Source of the DNA: DAOUBP01 sp034432655
GTDB taxonomy: Bacteria > Chloroflexota > Anaerolineae > CG2-30-64-16
Assembly: GCA_034432655.1 (NCBI GenBank)
Contig: DAOUBP010000086.1
Span: forward strand, 30,082 to 94,081
Direction of reading: 5' to 3'
Length of the DNA stretch: 64,000 nucleotides
Below the pieces are notes generated by a model. That model had not been told where the DNA came from. It was given only the letters and a program-made list of their open reading frames with translations, and did no database searches. Of the stretch, positions 26,932-38,400 are shown piece by piece. How positions within the stretch are numbered: the stretch's first letter is position 1; each line of letters opens with the position of its first letter. The position numbers were made by a program, and so were the translations under genes.

Positions 26932-27007
26932 AGAGGCGGAGACGCGCAGATGGGAGTGGCGGCGCAAGTCCTGGGACAACCCGTAACAACGGACGCCGTA
27001 GTTGCTG

Positions 27008-27048
27008 CGGTTTGAATTGCGGCGACGTGTCGCCGCTTTGGCTTCAAC
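27008..27048. repeat. Single copy of the 26-bp palindromic repeat
   Basis: GAATTGCGGCGACGTGTCGC followed by CGCTTTGG repeats the layout of the arrays at 4876 and 59849, with a different core. The rest of the 200-bp space between the convergent MFS and bfr genes shows no gene. Confidence 0.65.
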
Positions 27049-27135
27049 GGACGCCGCAGCTTGCTACGGGATTGTCTACTTCCCGTGGCAAGCCCCGGCG
27101 TCCGCATCTTGAGGACAAAGCGAGAAGGTACTTCC

Positions 27136-27603
27136 TCAGTCCACCTGCTCCACCAGGTAGTTCTGGATGCCCATCTGGGCGATCTGGTCGAGTTGCGCCT
27201 CCAACCAGTCCACGTGATCCTCTTCGTCGTGCAGGATCGCTTCCAATAGCGCGCGCGTGCCGTTGTCACCCTGCTCCACGGCCAGGCGGATGCCGTCGTT
27301 GTACATCTTGACGGCGCCGGTCTCCGAGGCCAGGTCGTTCCTGAGTTGCGTCTCCACGTCCCCGCCGATGTGCAAGGGGTTCAGCTTGCTGACAATCGGA
27401 ATGCCCTCCAGGAAGATGATGCGGCCGATCAACTTCTCGGCGTGGCGCATCTCGGTGATGGCGCGTTTTTCGATAGCCTCGTGCAGTTCGCCGTAGCCCC
27501 AGTTGGCGCACATCTCGGAATGCACCATGTACTGGTTGATGGCTGTCAGCTCGTCGGCGAGCATCTCATTCAGCGCTTCAATGACCTTTTCATTGCCTTT
27601 CAT
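27136..27603 (-). CDS. bfr: Bacterioferritin
   Basis: A 155-residue ferritin-fold protein that oxidises ferrous iron and stores it in a 24-subunit shell. Ferroxidase ligands are visible in order: LADELTAINQY (Glu), ITEMRHAEKL (Glu and His), DLASETGAVKMY (Glu) and ILHDEEDHVDW (Glu and His). The heme-ligating Met of bacterioferritins corresponds to the Met in TEMRHAEK. GGGAGAAAATCAT precedes the ATG at 27603; an ATG five codons earlier lies within that stretch. It is downstream of glnS on the same strand. Confidence 0.95.
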   Translation of the reverse strand: MKGNEKVIEALNEMLADELTAINQYMVHSEMCANWGYGELHEAIEKRAITEMRHAEKLIGRIIFLEGIPIVSKLNPLHIGGDVETQLRNDLASETGAVKMYNDGIRLAVEQGDNGTRALLEAILHDEEDHVDWLEAQLDQIAQMGIQNYLVEQVD

Positions 27604-27639
27604 ATGATTTTCTCCCATCTATGTGAAGTTGTTGTTTGT

Positions 27640-27721
27640 CGGACAAAGATTGAGGGAACGCAGGGAACCCAAGGAGCTGAGGGAACGCAAGGAACCCCGC
27701 CTGATCGTTCCCTCCATTCCT

Positions 27722-27722
<1 letters not shown>
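27640..27722. repeat. GGGAACGC/GTTCCC inverted simple repeats
   Basis: Several AGGGAACGCA-like units face a CTTGTTTTCCTTGTTTCCC tract. The tract enters the glnS coding sequence and supplies its final residues (GKQGKQGN). Confidence 0.6.
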
Positions 27723-29428
<1,706 letters not shown>

Positions 29429-29491
29429 AATGCAAGATCTCTCTAAGCTTCGAACGAAGCTGTTCTTCAAGTGTCTCACTGTAACATATAA

Positions 29492-29520
29492 ATTCTAGCA
29501 CGGTGCGAGCCCGGGCGCAA
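29492..29520 (-). promoter_or_regulatory. Promoter of glnS
   Basis: On the minus strand TTGCGC is followed after 17 bases by TAGAAT. The leader of about 57 bases contains a small GCTTCGTTCGAAGC hairpin. Confidence 0.6.
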
Positions 29521-29580
29521 AACTACGGTTAGAAAATGCTGGCGCGTCCTGCAGGGAACAAACAGCATCCAAGTGAGCGC

Positions 29581-31635
29581 CTAATCCGCCAGTTGTCGGA
29601 CCGCCTCGCGCCCCGGTCGGAACTGCGTCTCGTACAGGCTGGCATACAGCCCTCCGCGCGCCAGCAGCTCGGCGTGCGTGCCCTGTTCCACCAGTCGGCC
29701 CTGGTCGAGCACCAGGATGACATCGGCTGCCAGGATGGTGCTCAGGCGATGGGCGATCACCAGGCTTGTCCGGCCTCGCATGATGCGTTCCAGCGCCTGC
29801 TGGATCAACAATTCGGACTGACTATCCAGCGACGAAGTGGCCTCATCCAGCACCAGGATGCGCGGGTCCTTCAGGATGACGCGGGCGATCGCTACCCGTT
29901 GCTTCTCGCCGCCGGAGAGCCGATAGCCGCGGTTGCCCACAATGGTGTCGTAGCCGTCGGGCAGGCCGGCGATGAAATCGTGGATGTTGGCAGCCCGACA
30001 CGCCTCGATCATCTCCCGCTCGGTGGCAGCCGGCCGCGCGTAAAGCAGGTTAGCGCGGATGGTGTCGTTGAATAGATAGGTCTCCTGCGTCACCATGCCG
30101 ATCTGCGCGGACAGGGTATCCAGCGTGAGGTCGCGCAGGTCGTATCCGTCAATGGTTATTGTTCCTTCGGTGGGATCGTACAGTCGCGGCAGCAGGTAGG
30201 TGATGGTGGTCTTGCCTGCGCCGCTGGGCCCCACCAGCGCCGCCAGCTGGCCGGGTCGTACCTCGAAGCTGACATCCCGCAGCGCCCAACGCTGGACAGC
30301 GGATTGTGAACTAATGGGCCTCTCCTCTGCGGCGAGCTCGCTTTCCGCCCAGCGGTCTCTGCCTCCTGCCCTCTGACTTCTGGCTCCGGTTTCCGAGTCC
30401 CGGACCGTCGCCTTTTGCAACCTGCCGCCTTCTTGCGACAGCGGGGGGATGTACGCGGGCCCATGCCTGCCGAAACGCGGCACCTCGGCCAGGCCCAAGA
30501 CGGCGCCCGGCGCGTTTTCATCCGGTTCGTATTTGAATGAGACCCGGTTGAACCGGACAAAGCCCTGGACAGACGGCAACTGCACTGCGTCAGGCCGCTC
30601 CTGGATCTCCACCGGCAGGTCCAACACCTCAAAGACGCGCTCAAAACTGACCAGCGAGGTCGCCAGGTCCATGCGGGCGTTGGTCAACGCGGACAGTGGC
30701 CCGTAAAGCATCCCCAGGTAGGACGTGAATGCGACAATGGTGCCGATGGTGAAACCGGCCTCCCTTAGCACCAGCAGTCCGCCGAACCAGAACACCACCA
30801 CTGTGCCCACAGCGCTGATGAGGCTTACCGTCAGGAAGAACCAGCGCATCATGAACGCCTGGCGGACGCCGGCCCGCGCCACCCGTTCGGCGCGTACCCG
30901 AAAACGGTCCACTTCACTGGCGGCGCGACCGAAGAGTTTGACCAGCAAAGCGCCGCTCACGTTCAGCGTCTCGTCCATCATAGCATTCATTTCGGCGTTC
31001 AGCGTCATCTGCTCGCGCACCACCGCGCGCAGACGTCGGCCCAGCAACCGCGCCGGGATCAGGAACAGCGGGAGCACTGCGATCGCCAGCAGCGTCAGAC
31101 GCCACTCCAACCGCAACATGATGGCCAATGCGCTGAGCAAAGTGATGGTGTTGGTAAAGAGGTCTACAATCGTGCCGCTGACCGCGCGTTGCGCGCCGAT
31201 CACGTCGTTGTTGAGCCGCGAGATCAGCTCCCCGGTCTTGGTCTTGGTGAAAAAACGCAACGACATCCGATGCAAGTGCGCGAACAATGCAGTGCGCAGA
31301 TCGCGGATGACCCCTTCGCCGACTGAAGCGCCCAGGTAGCGCTGGGCCACCCCCAACAGGCCGTTGATCAGCGGGACGGCCAACATCCCCAACGCCAGCA
31401 AGCTCAGCCGCCGGAAATCGCGTTGCGGCAGGGCATGATCAATCAAATCGCGTACCAACAAAGGGGGCACCAGGCCGATCAGCGTGATCACCAGGATCAA
31501 GGCCAGCATCAGGATGATCTGGCCGAGATATGGCCGGCCATAGGCCAGAGTGCGGCGGATCAGCGCCCAGCTGATCCGCGGCCGATCTTGCCGCTCATCG
31601 TAACGCAGAAACGACCACCAGCCGCCATCGTGCAT
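29581..31635 (-). CDS. ABC exporter, fused membrane and ATPase domains, with an insert
   Basis: A 684-residue half-transporter of the MsbA/LmrA type. Six helices lie within residues 35-320, then an ATPase with Walker A GPSGAGKTT, signature LSGGEKQRVAIAR, Walker B ILVLDEATSSLD and switch IAHRLST. Between the first ATPase strand (FKYEPDENAP) and the next (WALRDVSFEV) lies an extra segment of about 70 residues (roughly 376-447) rich in Arg, Ser, Glu and Gly. It replaces what is normally a two- or three-residue link. AAGGAAGG precedes the ATG. The substrate is unknown; lipids or drugs are typical. Confidence 0.93.
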   Translation of the reverse strand: MHDGGWWSFLRYDERQDRPRISWALIRRTLAYGRPYLGQIILMLALILVITLIGLVPPLLVRDLIDHALPQRDFRRLSLLALGMLAVPLINGLLGVAQRYLGASVGEGVIRDLRTALFAHLHRMSLRFFTKTKTGELISRLNNDVIGAQRAVSGTIVDLFTNTITLLSALAIMLRLEWRLTLLAIAVLPLFLIPARLLGRRLRAVVREQMTLNAEMNAMMDETLNVSGALLVKLFGRAASEVDRFRVRAERVARAGVRQAFMMRWFFLTVSLISAVGTVVVFWFGGLLVLREAGFTIGTIVAFTSYLGMLYGPLSALTNARMDLATSLVSFERVFEVLDLPVEIQERPDAVQLPSVQGFVRFNRVSFKYEPDENAPGAVLGLAEVPRFGRHGPAYIPPLSQEGGRLQKATVRDSETGARSQRAGGRDRWAESELAAEERPISSQSAVQRWALRDVSFEVRPGQLAALVGPSGAGKTTITYLLPRLYDPTEGTITIDGYDLRDLTLDTLSAQIGMVTQETYLFNDTIRANLLYARPAATEREMIEACRAANIHDFIAGLPDGYDTIVGNRGYRLSGGEKQRVAIARVILKDPRILVLDEATSSLDSQSELLIQQALERIMRGRTSLVIAHRLSTILAADVILVLDQGRLVEQGTHAELLARGGLYASLYETQFRPGREAVRQLAD

Positions 31636-31954
31636 GCGAACAACCTTCCTTAGTGCTGATTAGGGAACGCAGATAGAACACGCACAATCGGAGCGCGGCC
31701 TCCTCAGATGCCGCCTGTTCGTATCTGAGGATGCGAACTCCGCTATGTGTGATGTCTATCTGTTGTCTCCATGAGATGTGACAGGCAACGGGGCCATGAT
31801 ACTCCTGCAGCGCTGGAACGTCAACCGCAAAGCGCATCTATATGATGAAGGTTCTTGTCAAAGCTTCGGCTTTGCAGTATGATTAGCACGCATCCGCTGC
31901 GAGGTCAGCGCGGTGCTTCACCGATACTCCACACCACATCGAAGGAGACGTGGC
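31636..31954. other. Divergent intergenic region, 319 bp
   Basis: It separates the ABC exporter from the aminotransferase. It holds a hairpin at 31702-31730 (CCTCAGAT and ATCTGAGG arms) in the exporter leader and a plus-strand promoter at 31855. No gene was found. Confidence 0.7.
31855..31883 (+). promoter_or_regulatory. Promoter of the aminotransferase-serA operon
   Basis: TTGTCA and TATGAT are separated by 17 bases. The predicted start is near 31890, about 65 bases before the first gene. Confidence 0.65.
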
Positions 31955-31955
31955 A

Positions 31956-33023
31956 ATGCACAAGAAGTTGTTCATCCCCGGCCCGACCGAAGTGCGGGAA
32001 GAGATCCTGCAGGCCATGGCCACCCCGATGATCGGACATCGTACGACCGCGTATGCCGATCTGCATAAGTCGGTTGAGGAAAAGGTCGCCAGGCTTTTGG
32101 GCCACCAGGGCCGAGTCTTCCTTTTCACGTCCTCGTCCACGGGCGTCATGGAGGGCGCGGTGCGCAACTGCGTGGCGAAAAAGGTCCTGCACACCCTCAA
32201 CGGCGAATTTTCACGGCGTTGGTTCGAGATCTCCAAGGCCAACGGCTTGCCGGCCGACACCATTGAGGTGGAACCCGGCAAAGCCATCACCCCGGATATC
32301 GTAGACGCCAAGCTGGCCGAGGGCGGTTTCGACACCCTCTGTTTGACGTACAACGAGACCTCTACCGGCATCCTCAGCCCGGTGCCCGAAGTCGCAAAAC
32401 TGGTGCGGGAGAAGTATCCCGACGTCCTGATCCTGGTGGATGCGGTGAGCTGCATGGCCGGCGTCCCCATCAATTTCGATGAATGGGGGCTGGACGTCTG
32501 CCTGGCCGGCGTGCAGAAGTGCTTTGCGTTGCCGCCTGGCCTGACAGTCTGTGCGGTCAGCCAACGCGCGTTGGACCGTGCCAAGACGGTGCCCAACCGC
32601 GGTTACTACTTCGATTTCCTTGAAAACGAAAAACATGCGTTGAAATACAACACGCCAGCCACGCCGGCCATCAGCTTCTTGTATGCGCTGGATAAGCAGA
32701 TGGACGACATGTTTGCCGAGGGGTTGGAGAATCGCTATGCCCGTCACCTGGCCATGGCCGAGCATTGCCGGGCCTGGGGCCGTAAGCACTTTGCCCTTTA
32801 CGGCGACGAGCGTTATCTCTCGCCCACCGTCACCCACATTACCAACACCACCGGCTTCGATTTCAAGATGCTGAACAAGGAGTTGGGGCAGCGCGGCGCG
32901 CAGATCTCGGACGGCTATGGGCCGTTCAAGGGCAAGACGTTCCGCATCGGCCATATGGGCGATCTGACGTTGGCTGATGTCCAGTGGCTGACGGCGCAGA
33001 TTGATGATATTCTTGGGCTGTGA
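31956..33023 (+). CDS. Class V aminotransferase (serine/alanine-glyoxylate or phosphoserine type)
   Basis: A 355-residue PLP enzyme of the small class V group that includes serine-glyoxylate, alanine-glyoxylate and archaeal-type phosphoserine aminotransferases. It opens with FIPGPTEVREEIL; the PLP Lys is in AGVQKCFALPPGL, and LVDAVSCMAG carries the PLP-binding Asp. AAGGAG is eight bases before the ATG at 31956; a GTG six bases earlier is too close to it. The serA gene 15 bases downstream makes phosphoserine or serine synthesis the likeliest role. Confidence 0.85.
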   Translation: MHKKLFIPGPTEVREEILQAMATPMIGHRTTAYADLHKSVEEKVARLLGHQGRVFLFTSSSTGVMEGAVRNCVAKKVLHTLNGEFSRRWFEISKANGLPADTIEVEPGKAITPDIVDAKLAEGGFDTLCLTYNETSTGILSPVPEVAKLVREKYPDVLILVDAVSCMAGVPINFDEWGLDVCLAGVQKCFALPPGLTVCAVSQRALDRAKTVPNRGYYFDFLENEKHALKYNTPATPAISFLYALDKQMDDMFAEGLENRYARHLAMAEHCRAWGRKHFALYGDERYLSPTVTHITNTTGFDFKMLNKELGQRGAQISDGYGPFKGKTFRIGHMGDLTLADVQWLTAQIDDILGL

Positions 33024-33038
33024 CAAGGAGTCCCACTG

Positions 33039-33950
33039 ATGAAAGTACTGGTATGTGATTCCATCTCGCCGCGCGCTATCGAACGGATGCGCAAGGCCTG
33101 TATCGAAGTGGATGTCAACGACAAGATCACGCCGGAAGAGCTGTTGCAAGTTGTGGGCGAATATGACGCGATCGTCGTCCGCAGCCGCACCAAGGTGCGC
33201 AAACAGGTCATTGATGCGGCCAAGAATCTGAAGGTGATCGTGCGCGGCGGCGTCGGTGTGGATAACATTGACGTGAACTACGCGCAGGCCAAAGGCATCA
33301 AGGTGATGAACACGCCTGGTGCCAGCACGCATTCGGTGGCCGAACTGACCATCGCCTATCTGTTTGCACTGGCGCGACCTATCGTTCAGGCCACGATCTC
33401 GATGCGCGAGGGCTTGTGGGAGAAATCGAAATTCGATGGCATTGAGCTGCAGGGCAAGGTGTTGGGCATCATCGGCATGGGGCGCATCGGCACAGCGGTG
33501 GCCCAGCGCGCCGCCGCCCTGGGCATGTTGGTGTTGGGCTATGACAGCCGCACTATCGGCCCGGCGCCTTTTATGCAGATGGTCAGCTTCGACGAGTTGA
33601 TCGCCAAGTCCGACTTCATCAGCCTTCATGTCCCGCTGACCGAATCGTCGCACCACATGATCAACGCCGAGGTCATTGCCAGGATGAAGGACGGCGTGCG
33701 GATCGTGGATTGCGCGCGCGGCGGCGTGCTGGACGAAGACGCGCTGTACGACGCGATTGTGGCCGGCAAGGTGGCCGGCGCGGCGCTGGATGTGTTCGAG
33801 AACGAACCGCTCACCGACCGCAAGCTCTTCGAGCTGCCTCAGGTGATCGGCTCGCCGCACATCGGCGCCAACACCAAGGAAGCCACGGCGCGCATCGGCG
33901 ACGAGGTGGCAGATCTGCTGATCGCCTTTGACCGCGAAGGATGTCAATAG
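33039..33950 (+). CDS. serA: D-3-phosphoglycerate dehydrogenase, short form
   Basis: A 303-residue D-2-hydroxyacid dehydrogenase. The Rossmann motif GIIGMGRIGTAVAQ is near residue 145; catalytic Arg (DCARGGVLDEDAL), Glu (FENEPL) and His (GSPHIGANTKEA) are in order. Length indicates the catalytic part alone, without ACT or ASB regulatory domains, so feedback inhibition by serine through ACT is not expected. AAGGAG precedes the ATG. It sits between the class V aminotransferase and DUF1015, an arrangement I recall from other anaerobes and thermophiles. Confidence 0.88.
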   Translation: MKVLVCDSISPRAIERMRKACIEVDVNDKITPEELLQVVGEYDAIVVRSRTKVRKQVIDAAKNLKVIVRGGVGVDNIDVNYAQAKGIKVMNTPGASTHSVAELTIAYLFALARPIVQATISMREGLWEKSKFDGIELQGKVLGIIGMGRIGTAVAQRAAALGMLVLGYDSRTIGPAPFMQMVSFDELIAKSDFISLHVPLTESSHHMINAEVIARMKDGVRIVDCARGGVLDEDALYDAIVAGKVAGAALDVFENEPLTDRKLFELPQVIGSPHIGANTKEATARIGDEVADLLIAFDREGCQ

Positions 33951-33962
33951 ACAGGTGCTGCT

Positions 33963-35279
33963 ATGACATCACCTGCAGCGATCGGTTTTCAAATCCCCCG
34001 GGTTTTGCTCCCCAGGCCCGGGGTTGACCTGCATAAGTGGGCGGTTATCGCCTGTGATCAGTTTACCTCCGAGCCGGAGTACTGGGAGGAGGTCGCCAGG
34101 ATCGTCGGCGATGCGCCGTCCACTTTTCATCTGATCTTGCCCGAGGTCTATTTGGGCACCGAGGAGGAGGCGCAACGCGTTGCCTCCATCAACCGCACCA
34201 TGCAGGCCTACCTGGACTCGGGCTTGTTCATCGAGCACCAGGGACTGCTCCTGGTGGAGCGCACCATAGGGGGCAAGACGCGCCACGGCATCATGTTGGC
34301 GCTGGACCTGGAGCATTACGATTACAACAAAGGTGCTACCAGCCTCATTCGCGCCACCGAGGGCACCATCCTGGAGCGCATCCCCCCGCGTGTGCGTATC
34401 CGCTCCGGCGCGCCGCTGGAGCTCCCTCACATCCTGGTGCTGATTGATGACCCCGAGCGGACCGTTATCGAGCCGCTGGTGGCCAGCAAGGATCGCCTGC
34501 AGAAGCTCTACGACTTCGAGCTGATGTTGGGCAGCGGGCATCTGCGGGGTTACTTCACCGCTGAGCCGGGCCTGCAGGCACAGGTGACAGCGGCGCTGAT
34601 GCGGTTGGCCGATCCTGCCCATTTCGCGCAGAAGTACGGGCTGGGGCCTGACCAGCCGGTGCTGCTCTTCGCCATGGGGGACGGCAACCACTCCCTGGCC
34701 ACGGCCAAGGCGATCTGGGAAAGTGTGAAGGGGCAGGTCGGCATGGATCATCCGGCCCGCTACGCGTTGGTCGAGGTGGAGAACATCCACGATGCGGGGC
34801 TGGAGTTCGAGCCGATCCATCGCGTGGTGTTCGATGTCCGACGTGACTTCATCGCTGATCTGCGTGATTTCTATCCTGACCGCTGCCATCTGGTGCCGTG
34901 CGCCAGCCGTGAGGCGATGCGCCAGATCGTGGATACCGAGCAGCGTCGCGAACACACCTTCGGCGTGATCACCTCCACCGGTCAGTACGTTGCCTATGTT
35001 GCCGATCCGCCGAGCAATTTGCCGGTCGGCACCTTGCAGGCTTTCCTGGATGATTGGGGCAAGCGCGGGGGCTATGCGCGCATTGACTATGTGCATGGCG
35101 CAGAGGTGGTGGAACGCCTGGGCGCCCAGCCGGGCAACCTGGGCTTCTACCTGCCTCCCATCTCTAAGAACGCTTTCTTCAAGACCGTGATCGTGGACGG
35201 TGTCCTGCCGCGCAAGACCTTTTCCATGGGCGAGGCGAAGGAAAAACGTTTCTACATGGAAGCGCGGCGGATTGTGTAG
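33963..35279 (+). CDS. DUF1015 family protein
   Basis: A 438-residue soluble protein of the DUF1015 family. Diagnostic stretches are VIACDQFTSEPEYWE near residue 28 and FAMGDGNHSLATAKAIW near 235, with YLPPISKNAFFKTVIVDG late in the chain. It follows serA by 12 bases in the same operon. The family often lies beside serA and a class V aminotransferase, so a part in serine metabolism is plausible, perhaps replacing a missing phosphoserine-processing step. That is inference; no biochemical function is known to me. Confidence 0.85.
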   Translation: MTSPAAIGFQIPRVLLPRPGVDLHKWAVIACDQFTSEPEYWEEVARIVGDAPSTFHLILPEVYLGTEEEAQRVASINRTMQAYLDSGLFIEHQGLLLVERTIGGKTRHGIMLALDLEHYDYNKGATSLIRATEGTILERIPPRVRIRSGAPLELPHILVLIDDPERTVIEPLVASKDRLQKLYDFELMLGSGHLRGYFTAEPGLQAQVTAALMRLADPAHFAQKYGLGPDQPVLLFAMGDGNHSLATAKAIWESVKGQVGMDHPARYALVEVENIHDAGLEFEPIHRVVFDVRRDFIADLRDFYPDRCHLVPCASREAMRQIVDTEQRREHTFGVITSTGQYVAYVADPPSNLPVGTLQAFLDDWGKRGGYARIDYVHGAEVVERLGAQPGNLGFYLPPISKNAFFKTVIVDGVLPRKTFSMGEAKEKRFYMEARRIV

Positions 35280-35292
35280 TGGAATGGCGGCT

Positions 35293-35343
35293 CTGACCAG
35301 GCTGCTCTGCCGTTGTGTGAGCAGCCTGGTCAGGCGTTTGTTT
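35293..35343 (+). terminator. Terminator after the serA operon
   Basis: A 15-bp stem (CTGACCAGGCTGCTC) with an 11-base loop is followed by GCGTTTGTTTC. Confidence 0.75.
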
Positions 35344-35463
35344 CAGCGAACAATGGCCATTTAGCGGGGAGAGGAGGTGTATCAGGCGAACAAAGCTGTC
35401 CGCGCAATCACTCAGGGATCCAGAAACGCAGTTTGGTATCTCTTTACTCCAAAGGAGGTTGCA

Positions 35464-38400
35464 ATGTCGTCTTTCAGGTCCCCCTTCACAGCGCTACGTA
35501 GTCTACTTGTTGCTTGTGTGTTGCTATCTCTGGTCATCAGCCCCGCGTTGGCAGCGCCCAGGGCCCAGGCTCCCGCCGCAGATACAATCAATATCACGGT
35601 ACTTCACTATAACGATTTTCACGGCAATCTGCAGCCAGCCGGCAGCAATCCCGGCATTGCGCGTATGGCCAAAGTCATCAACGATGTGCGCGAGTCGGTT
35701 GGTGCAGAAAACGTCGTCTTGCTCGACGCAGGCGATATGATGCAGGGCTCGCTGCTCTCAAATCTGTTTAAGGGCAGGCCGACAATTGACATATTGAACG
35801 TACTTGGGACCCGCGCCGCGACCTTGGGCAATCACGAGTTTGACTGGGGCCAACAGGTGCTACGCGATCGCGTTGCCGAGGCGGCCTTCCCCTTTGTGAC
35901 GGCCAATATTGTCCTCAACGATACTGGGAACTGCGCAACCGCAGGGTGGACAACACCGGACTGGGCGCAGCCATGGACCACCATCACTGCTGGGACAACA
36001 GGCAATGAGGCAACCCTGGCTGTGATCGGTGTTACATCGCAGGAAACGCCCTACATTACCATCGCAGCTGCAACCGAGGGCCTGTGCTTCAAAGACCCGG
36101 CCGCATCTATCTTACATTACTACGCCGATATGGAAGCCGCAGGGGTGGATGCGGTCATCGTTCTAAGTCACCTCGGCTACAACGATGGGGGTTATGGCTA
36201 CGGTTTCACGGTCTACGGCGACCAGACCCTGGCGAAGAAACTGGCTGCGGCAGGCAAAAAGCCCGCGCTGATCATCGGCGGGCACAGCCACACTGACCTG
36301 AGCGCCGCCACAGTGGTGGATGGCATCCCCGTCGTGCAGGCCCACTACGCCGGTCGCAAGGTCGGCCGCGCCGATCTGGCTATTAACAAAGCCACCGGTC
36401 AAGTGACGGTGACCTGGACACGACTGGTGGTGAGCACCTCCGGTACTGAGGATCCTGCGATCAAAGCCCGTGTTGATAGCTGGGTGAACGATCCCTGGTA
36501 CCAGGGCGAAATTAACCGGGTGGTGGGTTACACGGCCGTTGATCTGGTGCGCAACTACAACGGCGATTCGACCATGGGCGCATTCGTCAACGATGCTATT
36601 TACAACGACCTTAACACCGACGATACGCCTGACAACGACGTGGACATGGTCTTCAACAACCCTGGCGGTTTGCGCAACGATATCTTTATCAATGGCACGG
36701 TGCCTTTCACTTTGACCCATGGCATGTTGTTCAACGTGCTCCCGTTCGGCAACCAGACGGTTGTCGGCGAGATGACCGGCGCTCAAATCCTGGAGCTGCT
36801 GAACCAAAGCGCTACTTTGTTCAAGGGCGCCATCCAGGTTTCTGGTGTCCGTTACATTTTCTACAACTACACGGACAACAAACCCGGTCCACAGCCCTGG
36901 GCATGGGGCGCCTACAACGTCCAGGTCAAGAACCGGATGACCGGCCACTGGGAGCCGTTGGATGTCAACCGGACCTACCGCATCGCTACGAACGAATTCC
37001 TGGCGCCTGCCGGCCAGGACGGCTTCATCGCCTTCAAGTACTTGAAGAACAATACTTATTGGGGCGACATGTTGGATGGCGTTGAACGCTGGGTTTCCAA
37101 GACCTACACCTGGGACAACCCGTATAACGCCAAACTGGACGGTCGCATTCGCCGCAACGGTACTGCTACAAGCGGTTATATTGTGCCCGTTACCATCTTG
37201 CACAACAACGACAGCCACGGTAACCTGGCCAAGACCCGCTATGTGGGATACACGCAGTTGGCCTCTTTGATCCGCCAGGAGATGGCACATAACCCGGAGC
37301 GCACCTTGTTGTTGAACGCTGGCGACCAGATTCAGGGCGATGCCATGATGTATTACTTCAAGTCTGCCCCCATGGGATACGGCGCCGACGGTACACCGTT
37401 GCCTCCTGAGCTCACCCTGCATCCTATGATGGCGGTGATGAATGCCTTGGGGTACGACGCGTGGACGCTGGGCAACCATGAGTTCAACTTCGGCAAGGAT
37501 GTCTTCGGCGCGGTATTGCAACAATCGAATTCGCCGGTGTTACAGGCCAACATTGCAGACGACGGTCGCTACGGACTGGCGGCCGTGCCCGTGCAACCGT
37601 TTACCACGGTCACCTTGCCGGCGCCTTCGTTCCATAAAACCATCAACGTGGCGATTTTGGGTATCGGCAACCACCGGGTGCCCAACTACGAGCTGCCCAG
37701 CAATATCGTGGGCTTGACCTTCACGAACCCGATCGTTGAGGCGGGCCGGCGTGCTCCTGCGTTGAAAGCTCAGAATGACGTTGTGGTCGCGCTCACACAC
37801 ATCGGTTTTACGACCAACCCAGCCAGCATCGAGGTGGATACCAACGTAGATACCAACCTGGCTGCCCAAACGACAGGCATTGATGTCATCGTCGGCGGGC
37901 ACAGCCATACTGACCCCAGCAAGCAGACCGCGGCCTCTGGAACCTATCAGTATTTGCCTGCCTTTGTGGGGGCCCCGGATGGCACCCCGGTGCTGATCAA
38001 CCATGCCTATCGCTACAACAATTATCTGGGCGAGATCGTGCTGGGCCTGTTGCCCGGCCCGGCCGGCAAGTGGCAAGTCGTCACGCGCGCAGGCCGCTAT
38101 CTCCCGGTGACTATGGACACACCTGAAGACCCGGAGATCAAAGCGATCGTTGATCCGTATGTCACTGTGTTGAATGCCTATAACGATACAGTTATCGGCC
38201 AGACTACCGTGCCGATTGATACTCTGCAGGCCTATACACAGGAGACCAACGGCGCGAATCTTCAGGCCGATGCTTCGGTGTGGGAGCTGGCTCAAAACGG
38301 TATTACGGTGGACTTCCATCTCTCGGGTGCCATGAGCAACCGCAAGGTGGCCGATGGGGCAACTCCTGAAGCGCCTGCAACCTTGAAGGTAAGCGACATG

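Noticed and set aside
32211..33947. A 578-residue minus-strand protein
   Set aside because: It lies opposite the aminotransferase and serA genes, whose motifs are intact, and has His/Arg-rich shadow composition.
36163..37524. Minus-strand protein opposite the double nucleotidase
   Set aside because: It is an antisense shadow; the plus strand carries all the metallophosphatase motifs.
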